Made by a program: the position numbers and the translations under genes
The notes under the pieces: generated by a model
What the model saw: the letters and a program-made list of their open reading frames with translations, nothing else
The model's database searches: none
Told to the model about the DNA's origin: nothing
Part shown: piece by piece, positions 8,349-17,561 of the stretch
Layout: every line of letters begins with the position of its first letter
Position numbering within the stretch: the first letter of the stretch is position 1
From: Vibrio tasmaniensis
Lineage (GTDB): Bacteria; Pseudomonadota; Gammaproteobacteria; Enterobacterales; Vibrionaceae
DNA: 64,000 bases
Reading direction: 5' to 3'
Assembly (NCBI RefSeq): GCF_024347635.1
Contig: NZ_AP025511.1
Location: forward strand, 744,001 to 808,000

Positions 8349-9188
8349 ATGGATCTGCTGTCACAATTAATGGAACACTTCTCGATACGCACAGGTGTTT
8401 TCTATTCTGGAAACCTGTGTGGGGTGTCGTCATTTAACGAGCAACAAGGAAAAGAAGGGCATCTTCATGTATTGAGCGCGGGGGAGTTGACCTTGTCTGG
8501 TGCTCATGCGGAATGCAGGCAGCTTTCTCAGCCGTGTATTATTTATCTGCCGAATAGCACACCACATGCAATTGAAGGTGTGGGAGAAGGTGCAGAGCTT
8601 GTGTGTGCGAACGTGGAGTATCGTTCAGGGCAGATGAATCCTTTATTATCGGCTCTGCCCGACATGATAGTGATTCCGTTTGAAGATGCACCGAACTTAA
8701 TGCCTGTGATTGAGGTGCTGTTTCGAGAGTCGGGGCAAGCATCTTCAGGACAACAATCGTCAGGGCAGCAATACCTAATGGACAAGTTGAGTGATGCGTT
8801 GATGGCGTTGATTTTTCGTCATCTCATTGAACAACAAAAAATCGATAGCGGCGTTTTCTCTGCTCTTGCACACCCAAGGCTTGCTGCTGTGGTGACGGCT
8901 ATTCACCGGTTGCCTGCTCGTCACTTTTCGGTTGCAGAAATGGCGTCATTGGCCGCGATGTCTCGTACTCAATTTATTGAGACGTTCAAGCGTGAAGTGG
9001 GTGAAACACCGGGAGATTACGTGCAAAAGTGGCGCGTTTCCGTAGCTCAATCTCTGCTACTGCAAAATAAGCCCATCAACTGGGTCGCTGATGAAGTGGG
9101 TTACAGCAGTTATTCAGGTTTTTCACGTGCATTTCAGCATGTATCGGGTGTGTCTCCACGTCAGTGGTTAAAAGAGAGTAACGCATAA
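8349..9188 (+). CDS. AraC-family regulator with cupin-type sensing domain
   Basis: This 279-residue regulator has an N-terminal cupin-type (AraC_binding/Cupin_6-like) domain with HLHVLSAGELTL and IIYLPNSTPHAIEG. The C-terminal ~100 residues are a double helix-turn-helix: FSVAEMASLAAMSRTQFIETFKREVGETPGDYV, then INWVADEVGYSSYSGFSRAFQHVSGVSPRQW. The linker near residues 135-146 holds a tandem SSGQQSSGQQ. The ATG follows GGAGGG. It lies divergent from the YHS gene, 110 bp apart, which makes that gene a likely target. The inducer is unknown. Confidence 0.88.
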   Translation: MDLLSQLMEHFSIRTGVFYSGNLCGVSSFNEQQGKEGHLHVLSAGELTLSGAHAECRQLSQPCIIYLPNSTPHAIEGVGEGAELVCANVEYRSGQMNPLLSALPDMIVIPFEDAPNLMPVIEVLFRESGQASSGQQSSGQQYLMDKLSDALMALIFRHLIEQQKIDSGVFSALAHPRLAAVVTAIHRLPARHFSVAEMASLAAMSRTQFIETFKREVGETPGDYVQKWRVSVAQSLLLQNKPINWVADEVGYSSYSGFSRAFQHVSGVSPRQWLKESNA

Positions 9189-9216
9189 GTGGAAAAGGCA
9201 TGTTGAAGCTTAAGGC

Positions 9217-9250
9217 TGCCAGTGAAAGCGAGTTAGTGCTTTCACTGGCA
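9217..9250. terminator. Perfect 13-bp hairpin after the AraC gene
   Basis: TGCCAGTGAAAGC (9217-9229) pairs perfectly with GCTTTCACTGGCA (9238-9250) around an 8-nt loop. No T-run follows on either strand, so it may be a processing or pausing hairpin rather than a classical terminator. Confidence 0.5.
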
Positions 9251-9346
9251 AGGCGAACCTCGTTACACAAAAGAATGTTGTAGCAAGGAAAATTACAGAC
9301 AGAGGTTTGTCACAAGGCCTGTAATGTGTCGTTAGCTAGATGAGTA

Positions 9347-10387
9347 CTAACGAAGTAACCAGTGGCGCAGTGGCGTTTTTTCTATACCAGCGATCAATAT
9401 AAAACTGAGGATAAAGGTGCCGAAGAACACGGTGATATCTTTAGCGAGTTCAGTGATGCCCAATATTCCACAGATATTGAACAACACGATAATGATCAGC
9501 AAATGGCAAACGTAGATACCTAGCATACGATTCGAGATAGCGCGAAGCCATGCGTAATCGCCGATGTTTGGATTAGCCAGAAGCCACATAAACACACCAA
9601 TCCCCCACAAAGCCGTACCAAATAAGAAATCGTGAATATTAAAGGCGATATCAAATTGAGTTAACCATGCCGCTTCGGCAAAGTGGATGATCATGCCTAA
9701 CGCCAATAACCCTAATGCTTTGGCAGAGGACACTTTCCATTGATGCTGACGAATGAGGAAACCTAAGGTCACCATTAACGTGCTGAAGAACGGACCGTTA
9801 CGAGTGAAGAAAGGGGCACTAAGGTCGGTTAAGCTTGTGTAGCTACCCGCTAATACACCATAGACGTAAAGCAGAATGGCCACCGGTAGTAGAAGCTTAT
9901 CGAGTTTCATCTCTACCATTAAGGCGATGATCAAAACCGCGCACACAAGGGAGGGAATGAACCATAAATGTACCAACCCACCCTCTAAGAAAGAGTTGAG
10001 TGGGGTATTCATTAAGAAACCCCAATAGCCTTCACGTTCACCTAGATAGCCAAATTCTTCTACTTTCGCGAGATTGAATGGCATCACTAAGCAAATGATG
10101 CTCCATGCCAACCAAACTTTAAGTAGTGGTTTAGAGTAATTGATGAAGGTTGTCCAAGGCGATGCTGTGAGCTTAGGTTGGATCAGATAGCCTGAAATAA
10201 GGAAGAACAGAGGCACGGCAAAACGAGCGGTTTGGTTGAGCACATAACCGATCCAAGGCACTTCATCTATTTGCCAATAAGTGAGTGCCATCTGGCCGTG
10301 TAAGCCAATGATCGCCAAGATAGCAATCACTCGACCTAACTCGATACTGGCGATGCGTTGTGAAGGCGTATGTTGAACGGAAGACAT
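9347..10387 (-). CDS. Acyltransferase-3 family membrane protein
   Basis: The 346-residue polytopic protein belongs to the acyltransferase-3 family (OafA/WecH/NolL-like), which transfers acetyl or succinyl groups to surface sugars. Visible hallmarks are SIELGRVIAILAIIGLHG, with the family His in the first helix, then FAVPLFFLISGYLI and the GLVHLWFIPSLV motif, with about ten hydrophobic helices. WecH, the enterobacterial-common-antigen O-acetyltransferase, has similar size, but the acceptor here is unknown. No sugar-polymer genes flank it. It lies 122 bp after the AEC gene on the same strand. Confidence 0.85.
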   Translation of the reverse strand: MSSVQHTPSQRIASIELGRVIAILAIIGLHGQMALTYWQIDEVPWIGYVLNQTARFAVPLFFLISGYLIQPKLTASPWTTFINYSKPLLKVWLAWSIICLVMPFNLAKVEEFGYLGEREGYWGFLMNTPLNSFLEGGLVHLWFIPSLVCAVLIIALMVEMKLDKLLLPVAILLYVYGVLAGSYTSLTDLSAPFFTRNGPFFSTLMVTLGFLIRQHQWKVSSAKALGLLALGMIIHFAEAAWLTQFDIAFNIHDFLFGTALWGIGVFMWLLANPNIGDYAWLRAISNRMLGIYVCHLLIIIVLFNICGILGITELAKDITVFFGTFILSFILIAGIEKTPLRHWLLR

Positions 10388-10509
10388 ATCAGATCTCTAA
10401 GAAAAATTTCGTAAAATCTAACAGTCTTTATGCGGAATCAGTTAGTCCTAAATCAAAGCTGGAGGCCTTTGATTTAAGGCTTATATTGATTTTTTGAAGC
10501 CTGTCGCAG

Positions 10510-11466
10510 CTATATTAAATCCATTGCAGTTAATGCAAATATGCCAAGTGTGCAAGTGATAAGCGAAACGACAGTAGTAAGGGCGATGATGTTAGCCGCG
10601 AGTGTTGAGTTTCCTCCCATCGCACGCGCCATAACATAGCTTGCTGCTGCCGTTGGTGCTGCGCTCATCAAGAAAATAAGCCCGAGATCGAGCCCTTCAA
10701 ATCCTAAGTACCACCCAGCCAGTGTAGTCAGTAAAGGTGAGGCAATTAACTTGTAGCTAGAGGCGAACCACGTCGATAACTTTTCTTGTTTAAGCGAGCT
10801 GATATCTAGCGAGCCACCAGTACACAGCAGAGCCAAAGGCAGAGTCATATTGGCAAAGTATTGACCAGCGTCAGTGACCATTTTGGGGATAGGAATCGAA
10901 AGCGCATAGAAGATGACCGCTAAGAAAATAGCGATGATCAACGGGTTTTTGGTTATCGACTTGGCGATCACTTTAATGGCTTTCGCGCCAGTGTCTTCGC
11001 CTTTGGGTGTCAGTGCAATTACGGCTTGAATGTTATACAGCACGGTCAGGGATGCGACATAGATAGCAGCCAATGCTACGCCTTGGTTACCATAGATATT
11101 AGCCACATAGGCGAGGCCGATGATCGCGGTATTAGCGCGGAATCCACCTTGGACAATCACACCTTGATCTTTCGAACCTTTGAATACTAGTTTGGTTGAG
11201 AAAATCGTGAACAAGAAAAACACAAAGTTAGCGATGACGCCAAAAGCAACTAGTGCGCTACTGGCTGAAAAATTGTGATTTGATTGAACAATACTAAGAA
11301 ATAGCATCGCGGGTAGGGTGACTTGAAATACCACCTTAGATGCGACATCAATGAAATTGTCATTGATTAAGCCGATCCGCTTAAGCATCACACCAAGAAA
11401 CAGCATTAAACAGATAGGGCCTGTTACTGACGCCGAAAACGCAAACTGTTCCCAAAGTGTGTTCAT
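10510..11466 (-). CDS. AEC-family transporter (auxin-efflux-carrier type permease)
   Basis: The 318-residue inner-membrane permease belongs to the AEC/BASS superfamily (MdcF, YfdV-like), members of which move malonate, other organic acids or related compounds. It has about ten helices, with GPICLMLFLGVMLKRIGLI at the N-terminus, FRANTAIIGLAYVANIYG in the middle and PLALLCTGGSLD later. I chose the ATG at 11466, which has an AAAGGA ribosome site. A further 69 in-frame codons upstream would overlap the divergent TetR gene and code for unlikely sequence. The divergent TetR regulator may control it. Confidence 0.88.
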   Translation of the reverse strand: MNTLWEQFAFSASVTGPICLMLFLGVMLKRIGLINDNFIDVASKVVFQVTLPAMLFLSIVQSNHNFSASSALVAFGVIANFVFFLFTIFSTKLVFKGSKDQGVIVQGGFRANTAIIGLAYVANIYGNQGVALAAIYVASLTVLYNIQAVIALTPKGEDTGAKAIKVIAKSITKNPLIIAIFLAVIFYALSIPIPKMVTDAGQYFANMTLPLALLCTGGSLDISSLKQEKLSTWFASSYKLIASPLLTTLAGWYLGFEGLDLGLIFLMSAAPTAAASYVMARAMGGNSTLAANIIALTTVVSLITCTLGIFALTAMDLI

Positions 11467-11580
11467 TTTTTTTCCTTTGTTAGTCGATTTCAATTTCTTT
11501 TGAATACTGTCGCATTTTTCCACAGTTTCTGACATCAGAGAAAACAAAATAAGTGTTTTGCAAATAAAAATTGAAAAAAA

Positions 11581-11593
11581 GAACGAACGTGCT
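11581..11593 (-). promoter_or_regulatory. Candidate TetR operator, site 1
   Basis: On the minus strand this reads AGCACGTTCGTTC. The plus-strand sequence at 12351-12363 is identical at 12 of 13 positions. It lies 35 bp upstream of the tetR ATG, between tetR and the AEC gene. Confidence 0.45.
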
Positions 11594-11627
11594 AAAAATA
11601 AAGCATGAGATTTATTATTGGTGAATA

Positions 11628-12221
11628 ATGAGCAAAGGAAAGATAACCAAAGAGTATATTTTGAGCCATGCATTCGCGCTTGCGAGTGAGAATGGGCTTG
11701 AGAGTTTGACGATTGGCGAGTTAGCCAAGCAGTGTGGCATGTCTAAGAGTGGCTTGTTTGCACACTTCAACTCTAAAGAGAACCTGCAACTCTCTGTACT
11801 CGAGTACTCCAACGCCATATTCACTGAAAGAGTCATTATTCCCGCAAGAGAGCTGGGGGATGCTGATATTGAAGCCAAGCTTAAACAACTGCTCGATAAC
11901 TGGCTGGGCTGGAACCACTCGTTCCAAGGCAGCTGCATGTTTATTGATGCTTGGAAAGATGCAGGCAGCGAAACCTCTGTGATTCAGAAAGCACTGCAGA
12001 AAACCATTTCAGTGTGGATTGATTACTTGACGATTCAGGTAGCAAAAGCGGTTGAGAGCAAACAGTTCAGAGCCAATTTAGACCCGAAGCAGGCTACCTT
12101 TGAATTGTATGGGCTTTATTTGAGCGCGAACTTGTTCTACTCGTTACGAGGCCAACAAGCGAGCCATACCCACTTTTGGAGTGGCGTAGGGCGCTTAATC
12201 GCTAGCTGGAAAGTCGCTTAA
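11628..12221 (+). CDS. TetR-family transcriptional regulator
   Basis: The 197-residue regulator has an N-terminal TetR helix-turn-helix (residues ~8-55: EYILSHAFALASENGLESL, then IGELAKQCGMSKSGLFAHFNSKENL). The C-terminal ligand domain (TetR_C family with LLDNWLGWNHSFQGSCMFIDAWKDAG) is like those of oxidative or electrophile-stress regulators. The ligand is unknown. Matching 13-bp sequences precede this gene and the alpha/beta hydrolase gene downstream, which suggests autoregulation and control of the hydrolase. The ATG lacks a strong Shine-Dalgarno sequence. Confidence 0.88.
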   Translation: MSKGKITKEYILSHAFALASENGLESLTIGELAKQCGMSKSGLFAHFNSKENLQLSVLEYSNAIFTERVIIPARELGDADIEAKLKQLLDNWLGWNHSFQGSCMFIDAWKDAGSETSVIQKALQKTISVWIDYLTIQVAKAVESKQFRANLDPKQATFELYGLYLSANLFYSLRGQQASHTHFWSGVGRLIASWKVA

Positions 12222-12350
12222 TTCGTTTTTAAGCGGAGCATTGCTTAGGTAAGTTAAGCTAGGAAACAGTGACAAATAATTTTAAGAGAAATGGCGGAAA
12301 GCTACGATAAACGTCTATAAGTAGCAGCGTCATTTTTTATATCAACAAAT

Positions 12351-12363
12351 AGCACGGTCGTTC
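12351..12363 (+). promoter_or_regulatory. Candidate TetR operator, site 2
   Basis: AGCACGGTCGTTC, 56 bp upstream of the hydrolase ATG, matches the minus-strand sequence before tetR (11581-11593) at 12 of 13 positions. Confidence 0.45.
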
Positions 12364-12418
12364 GATTTTTAGGGCCGAGCTCGACCCGCCAGTGAATATG
12401 GCGACATAAGGAACGGTC

Positions 12419-13267
12419 ATGAGTGACAAAATTTATTTTAATACATCGAACAAGTTTAGCTTCAAGAGAAGCTTAATTGGCGCAACAACCAGTCTGCACT
12501 ACATTTTAGCGCCAAGTCATGCAAAGAAAACTGCGCGTAAACTGCTGCTCACTCCAATGCGTACCGAGCAGAAAAATGCCGATCCGCAAGGGCTTATCAA
12601 GAGTGAAATCAAAGGTCGTGATGGCGTCTTAAAAACGTATTCTTTGGGTACGGGGCCAGTTTGGGTACTGACTCATGGCTGGTCTGGCACCGCGAGTCAG
12701 TTTTTCCCTTTAATGGAGCACATTGCTGCTAAAGGTTTTACGGCTCTAGCTTACGATCATCCTGCTCATGGTGGTAGCGATGGGGTACATGGTCATATCC
12801 CTGCGTTTGTGAACGGTCTTGAAGCCATTCTCGATTCAGTGGGAGAGGTAGCAGGTTTGGTCGGTCACAGCATGGGTACCGCTTCTGCATTGGAATGTAA
12901 GCATGTTAAATTGGAAAACAAGCCGTTATTGCTGATTGCACCTGTATTGGATTATCTAGAAAACCTATTTGGCAGCGTTGCGCGTTCTGGTTATTCAATG
13001 AAGCTGTTTGAAGCGGTAGTCGGAGAAGTAGAAGAGCAGTTTAACTACCCAATTCAGTCTGTTGATCCCTATGGAAAACTGGCGCTTCGTGAATCTCAAA
13101 CGATCATTGTTCATGATGAACAAGACAAGTTTACTAAGTTTGATGTGTCTCAGCGCGCTGCCAATGAAATGGACCGCGTCACCTTGATTGCCACTCAAGG
13201 CCAAGGTCACGGACGAGTGATGAAGTGCCCACAAGTATTTGAGAGCTTTGATAACTTGATTGGCTAA
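12419..13267 (+). CDS. Alpha/beta hydrolase
   Basis: This 282-residue protein of the alpha/beta-hydrolase fold has no signal peptide. The oxyanion region reads VWVLTHGWSGTASQF (residues ~78-92). The nucleophile elbow is VGHSMG (Ser near residue 145), an Asp is in IIVHDEQDKFT, and the catalytic His is in TQGQGHGRVM near the end. Substrate is unknown; this class includes esterases and lipases of small acyl compounds. The ATG follows AAGGAACGGTC. It lies 197 bp downstream of tetR and carries a matching candidate operator. Confidence 0.85.
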   Translation: MSDKIYFNTSNKFSFKRSLIGATTSLHYILAPSHAKKTARKLLLTPMRTEQKNADPQGLIKSEIKGRDGVLKTYSLGTGPVWVLTHGWSGTASQFFPLMEHIAAKGFTALAYDHPAHGGSDGVHGHIPAFVNGLEAILDSVGEVAGLVGHSMGTASALECKHVKLENKPLLLIAPVLDYLENLFGSVARSGYSMKLFEAVVGEVEEQFNYPIQSVDPYGKLALRESQTIIVHDEQDKFTKFDVSQRAANEMDRVTLIATQGQGHGRVMKCPQVFESFDNLIG

Positions 13268-13270
13268 GTC

Positions 13271-13449
13271 TAATACCAATCGTAGTAAATAACTGTTCAC
13301 CCTAGCTTGTTAAAAATCTCGATAACGTCGTTAGATTTTTTGATTGTAGAATAACTACTTATCGAAACTATTTATTGAAAAGAGCAGCCTTGTTCTCAAG
13401 CTTTTTTCCTGCGCTATTTTTGAACACTTGCTTACTGTGATTGGTATAA
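13271..13449. repeat. MITE-like palindromic repeat
   Basis: A ~179-bp non-coding element has terminal inverted repeats. The left end is TAATACCAATCGTAGTAAA; the right end read in reverse complement is TTATACCAATCACAGTAAG, the same at 15 of 19 positions. The ends look like a dispersed Vibrio intergenic element I recognise only by its form. No ORF is inside. It sits directly after the hydrolase stop codon. Confidence 0.65.
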
Positions 13450-13494
13450 CGAGCGCAAGCAAGTAGAACGCCAATTAAGAAAACAAACACTAAA

Positions 13495-13525
13495 AAGGCC
13501 AACCAGATATTATCTGGTTGGCCTT
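13495..13525. terminator. Bidirectional terminator between hydrolase and chitinase genes
   Basis: AAGGCCAACCAGATA pairs with TATCTGGTTGGCCTT around one central base, flanked by A/T-runs. It serves the minus-strand chitinase gene and the plus-strand hydrolase gene. Confidence 0.92.
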
Positions 13526-13576
13526 GTTTTTAGGTGTTTAGTCGACACTTAGTTAGCGTTGAGCTAAATCCTATTT

Positions 13577-16117
13577 TTAGCTTGCACAGCTTGCAGGGCC
13601 GATCTCTTTCCACACGCCCCACTGGCCTGTCGTTGTTGGATCTTCACCTGTTGTCCACCATTTCGCTTCCCAAACCTTACCACCTTGAGTCACTTGATCA
13701 CCGCCATTGTAGATCGCACTTGAATCCCAAGCGTTAGTGCACGTGCCACCGCCTGTGGTTTTCTTAAGAACTTTCACTGAAGTAGCCGCGACTGATGTCT
13801 CTGTACCATCACTGACTGTCACAGAGAAGTTCAGAACCGTATCTTGCGTGTATTCTGCCGCAACAAAGCTTACTGAAGCGCCTTGTACTGTTGCGTTAAT
13901 ACCTGCTGGTAAATCCCACGTGAAGGTTAATGTGTCTTGATCCGCATCGCTCGAAGCCGAAGCATCAACCACAACAACGTCACCCGCATTGACTTCAGAA
14001 GGAGCCGTAGCCACTGCTACCGGAGCGGTATTGACTGGGCCTGTGTTCTTAGGGTTTACCGTGACCACAACGGTGTCAGTTGAAGTAGCCCCTTCGTTGT
14101 CAGTCACGGTTAGGCTAAAGGTCAGCGTTTCTTGCTGTGCTACTTCAACCACATCGAAACTAGCAACAGCCGCATTCGCGCTGGCTAGCGTTACCGCCGT
14201 ACCGCTTACTTGTGACCAAGCATAGCTCGCAATTGTACCGTCGCTGTCTTTTGAAGCGCTGCCATCTAGAGAAACAGAAGCAGGGCCTTCAACCGATAGG
14301 TCTGCGCCCGCAGCTGCCGTTGGTTTACGGTTGACAGGATCTGTCGTACCACCTGCTAGACCTTCATGCATCGCATTTAGGATATCGCCGTTATCCGCAT
14401 CAATTTCCCAAGAGAATAGACCCGCAAGGCCAAGGCTACGAACGTATGCACCTTTTGCTTTTACTGAGCGGTCATCATCAAATGTGATCAACTTGCCTGA
14501 AGTACGGTTCCAAACGTAAGGCGCTTCTGCCATTTCGTCGTAGCCATATTCAAAGCCGTTGATGCCTTGGTTGTTTGCACCAAGCATGTTCGCTTTTATG
14601 CCTTTGTAGTCAATAACGCCATCTTCCCATACGCCTTGCGCAGAGCTGCCGGTCAGTTTGCCATTACCCACGCCTGTCATTGGATCGCTAGGATCTGAAA
14701 GTGATGAGGGTAATACGCCCTCCCAACCACGACCGTACATTGCTGTACCAACCACAAGTTTGTTCGCTGGAACGCCTTGCGCAAGAAGTAATTGGATGCC
14801 GTTGTCTGTAGTGTAGGCTGGGCCAGTGTACTGTTCGCCATTTTCATCAAGGCCTGTGCCATCACATTGACCTGGGCGCATGAAGTTACCGCAGTTGAGT
14901 GCTGTTTGGTGACCTAAAACGTTGTTCCAACCGCCGTAGAAGTCGTAAGTCATTGCAAAGATGTAATCCATGTACTGGATAGCCTCGCCGTAGTTCACGT
15001 CTTCGATCTTGTCGTGACCGACACCAATCGCAGACGTTAGCTCGTAAGTGCGGCCGTTTTCGGCTTCTAGTTGATCAAGCATAGTGCGAAGCTCTGCCAT
15101 CAGTGCAATATAAGCTGGGCCATCATTCACGGGGTCACCAAGATTTGGCGCAGCACCTCCTCCACCAGGGAATTCCCAGTCGATATCTACACCGTCGTAG
15201 AATTTCCATGTGTTAAGGAATTTCTTAACCGATGCGACGAAGGTGTCACGGTTGGCTTTAGCAGTGAAATCGAAGAACGGGTCAGACAGCGTCCAGCCAC
15301 CAATCGATGGGATGATCTTCAAATCTGGATTGCGCTGTTTTAGCGCCATCATCATTGCGTAGTTACCCTTGATAGGTGAGCTGTATTCGTGACCGGCTTG
15401 AGGGAAACTCTTTTGGAAAGCCGCCCAAGGGTCATGAATCACCACTTCGTAATCATTAACGCCCTGACATGCCGTCATTAAGGCGTTATAGCTGTTTCCG
15501 CCCACTGATTTTACTGATTCGTTAGGACCACAAATTGGGATGAAGCCATAAAGGATATGGGTCAAGTTATCTGCGGGTAGGTTATCCACCGTGTAATCAC
15601 GACCATAGATGCCCCACTCTACAAAGTAAGTACCTACTACGGTGTTTGGATCTGTATTGTATGACTTGTTGTTCGGGTCAATGTTCATAGCAAGAGGTGC
15701 TAAGTGTGAGCCATCGGTATCGGCGATGGTGATCTGAGCGGGTGCACTCTTGGCACAGCCTGTTTCATCACACGCTTCGATTTTCATCTCAAATAAGCCG
15801 CCTTGGCCGTATTCGAATGAAGCTGTGGTTTGGCTGCCAGTAATTGGGCCTGTTGCAACTTTAACGCCGTCAAAGTAGATGTTGTAGGTGTTTCCTGACG
15901 TTCCGCTCCACTGGTTAAATTTAACGTCGACCTTTGCTTTGTCGTGATATTTAACCATCTGGTTGTAGCCAGAGGTTGTTTCCATCGCGAGCTCAATTTT
16001 AGAAAACTGTAGGTTGTTGGAACCGTACATGTCGATGCTAGGTGCTGTTGGCGCGGCCAATGCTGTACCAGATAGCGCTAGAGCAATACTCGCAGCACAG
16101 GTGTTTATACGAATCAT
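13577..16117 (-). CDS. chiA: Secreted GH18 chitinase with two PKD domains and a chitin-binding module
   Basis: This 846-residue secreted enzyme cleaves beta-1,4-GlcNAc bonds of chitin, the key carbon source of marine vibrios. In order: signal peptide (1-21), a ChiA-type N-terminal immunoglobulin-like domain (~23-135), a GH18 catalytic domain (~160-590) with the DGVDIDWEF active site (proton donor Glu at about 315), two PKD-type domains (~600-690 and ~700-785), and a C-terminal CBM5/12 module (~800-846, with KVWEAKWWTTGEDP). This length and order match V. cholerae ChiA-type chitinases. It is monocistronic, with a 400-bp upstream region. Confidence 0.95.
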   Translation of the reverse strand: MIRINTCAASIALALSGTALAAPTAPSIDMYGSNNLQFSKIELAMETTSGYNQMVKYHDKAKVDVKFNQWSGTSGNTYNIYFDGVKVATGPITGSQTTASFEYGQGGLFEMKIEACDETGCAKSAPAQITIADTDGSHLAPLAMNIDPNNKSYNTDPNTVVGTYFVEWGIYGRDYTVDNLPADNLTHILYGFIPICGPNESVKSVGGNSYNALMTACQGVNDYEVVIHDPWAAFQKSFPQAGHEYSSPIKGNYAMMMALKQRNPDLKIIPSIGGWTLSDPFFDFTAKANRDTFVASVKKFLNTWKFYDGVDIDWEFPGGGGAAPNLGDPVNDGPAYIALMAELRTMLDQLEAENGRTYELTSAIGVGHDKIEDVNYGEAIQYMDYIFAMTYDFYGGWNNVLGHQTALNCGNFMRPGQCDGTGLDENGEQYTGPAYTTDNGIQLLLAQGVPANKLVVGTAMYGRGWEGVLPSSLSDPSDPMTGVGNGKLTGSSAQGVWEDGVIDYKGIKANMLGANNQGINGFEYGYDEMAEAPYVWNRTSGKLITFDDDRSVKAKGAYVRSLGLAGLFSWEIDADNGDILNAMHEGLAGGTTDPVNRKPTAAAGADLSVEGPASVSLDGSASKDSDGTIASYAWSQVSGTAVTLASANAAVASFDVVEVAQQETLTFSLTVTDNEGATSTDTVVVTVNPKNTGPVNTAPVAVATAPSEVNAGDVVVVDASASSDADQDTLTFTWDLPAGINATVQGASVSFVAAEYTQDTVLNFSVTVSDGTETSVAATSVKVLKKTTGGGTCTNAWDSSAIYNGGDQVTQGGKVWEAKWWTTGEDPTTTGQWGVWKEIGPASCAS

Positions 16118-16518
16118 ACTATTTCTCTCATTCCTTGAAGGTTTAGAACCAAGTGGTCCTATAAGCGGCTCCCGTTAGTTTTGAAGGAGCTTCCCCGTCA
16201 GTATTCGAGAGAGTTTTAATTTCATGATTGAAAATAAATCCGTTTTCGATGGACAACTAAAAAATTGTATCTTGTTACAATTCTGTTGCTGAATGAATGA
16301 GATGCTGAGTCCATGTTTTATAAAATAAAACCTCACTCAGAAGGAAAGTCTCATAAGTGAAATTACACGACATGAAGTGATGAAAAAGTGCGGCAAGCTA
16401 TAAGAAAATATCGCGAACTGAAGCAGTATCACAAGTTGAAGCTCGTCAAACGAGGGCTTGGAGAATGTGGGGAATATTGATGCAAAGGGTGTTGTTACAT
16501 CGAGTGTTGTTGAAAGTG
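16118..16518. other. chiA upstream region
   Basis: The 401-bp spacer is AT-rich and holds the chiA promoter (minus strand) and the 3' end of the DUF2850-like transcript. Two GGGGAAGCTCC/GGGAGCC-like stretches lie in the chiA leader near 16166-16196. I could not assign a named regulator site (ChiS, CRP or TfoX-dependent) with confidence, and no ORF is supported. Confidence 0.4.
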
Positions 16519-16983
16519 CTACTTTTTGAATTGCTCAGCTAATACTGTGCGTCGTTGCTGCATGAGGCCTTGAGTATCACCCGTTGCAGTATCTTCATAA
16601 CCTTCTTTAATGAATTGCTTGGATGGTGTGTTAGGTACTAAGCGCTTTAAACGAGGTGAGTCGTAGGTACCGCTAATGGTATAAACCGTTGGGCCTGAGC
16701 CTGTGTTGATCGTGACATCTTGACCATCAAAATCAAACGAGGTACTGATGAAACGATAGTTCATCATCACACCATCATCGGAAAGTGTAAGAATATCGGT
16801 TTTGTAAGGAGGAGCACCAATCTCGATCCATGTGCCATGGACGTTACTTGGGCTTACAGATTGTTGATAGGCTTGGTAGCCGAAATAGCCAACAGTGAGA
16901 GTAAGTATAAAGCCAGCCATTAAGAAGGCGTAGAGTAACGAGTTGGCCAATATATCGCTGCTTTTCGTGGTATTTTTAGCCAT
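16519..16983 (-). CDS. DUF2850-like small membrane-anchored protein
   Basis: This 154-residue protein has a single N-terminal membrane helix (~14-36, LYAFLMAGFILTLTVGYFGY) and a periplasmic domain beginning HGTWIEIGAPPYKTDILTLSDDGV. That start resembles the DUF2850 family found in Vibrionaceae. Function is unknown. The start is supported by GAAGAGATA before the ATG. It lies upstream of chiA on the same strand but 400 bp away, so co-transcription is unlikely. Confidence 0.7.
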   Translation of the reverse strand: MAKNTTKSSDILANSLLYAFLMAGFILTLTVGYFGYQAYQQSVSPSNVHGTWIEIGAPPYKTDILTLSDDGVMMNYRFISTSFDFDGQDVTINTGSGPTVYTISGTYDSPRLKRLVPNTPSKQFIKEGYEDTATGDTQGLMQQRRTVLAEQFKK

Positions 16984-17251
16984 TATCTCTTCATTTTAGT
17001 TACTCATACTGGTGATGATTCTATAAAATAAAACGATAGGTTGCAAAGGTTCTTATAAAAGTTAGAAGCAGGATCGAATGTTCCGTTGACTCGAACTCCA
17101 TCAGTGATTTTTTGCCAACAGATCCTAAGCTATGTGCATTTATTTCTTGTAGGACAGTCTCGAATTGGTTAAAACAATTATCACCTAAATTTACGCATAG
17201 GCTTATTCGTTGAGCCCAATAATTGCAATTTTGAGATAACAAGGAAGTACA

Positions 17252-17533
17252 ATGATTAAAGAAAACACATATTTTGAAGGTGGCGTTAAGTCGTTAGCGT
17301 TTAACCAGTCTGGTGCTGACGTAAGTGTTGGTGTGATGGCCGCTGGTGAATACACATTCGGTACCGCAGCTCCGGAAAAGATGACTGTTGTTAAAGGTGC
17401 TTTGGTTGTAAAGCGTGTTGGCGATGATGACTGGACGACATACCAATCTGGTGAGTCTTTTGACGTTGCGGGTGACTCGTCATTTGATCTACAGGTCAAA
17501 GAAGCGACAGCTTACCTGTGTGAGTACCTGTAA
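17252..17533 (+). CDS. ppnP: Pyrimidine/purine nucleoside phosphorylase
   Basis: The 93-residue cupin-like protein matches PpnP (YaiE), which phosphorolyses a broad range of nucleosides to base and ribose-1-phosphate in the cytoplasm. Conserved features are the start IKENTYFEGGVKSLAF, GVMAAGEYTFGTAAPEKMTVV, and SGESFDVAGDSSFDL, with the final YLCEYL. Length equals that of the family. The ATG follows AAGGAAGTACA. It is monocistronic, followed by a clear terminator. Confidence 0.93.
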   Translation: MIKENTYFEGGVKSLAFNQSGADVSVGVMAAGEYTFGTAAPEKMTVVKGALVVKRVGDDDWTTYQSGESFDVAGDSSFDLQVKEATAYLCEYL

Positions 17534-17561
17534 ATTAGTCTCTGACTGACCAATAAGAAAA

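Noticed and set aside
9217..9250. Classical rho-independent terminator
   Set aside because: The stem is perfect but there is no T-run on either strand, so I list it with reduced confidence.
11467..11673. N-terminal extension of the AEC permease from an upstream ATG
   Set aside because: It overlaps the divergent TetR gene, is unlike the family, and the ATG at 11466 has a good AAAGGA site.
13737..14225. Plus-strand ORFs opposite the chitinase PKD region
   Set aside because: They mirror the Thr/Val/Ser-rich repeats of the PKD domains and have no start signals.
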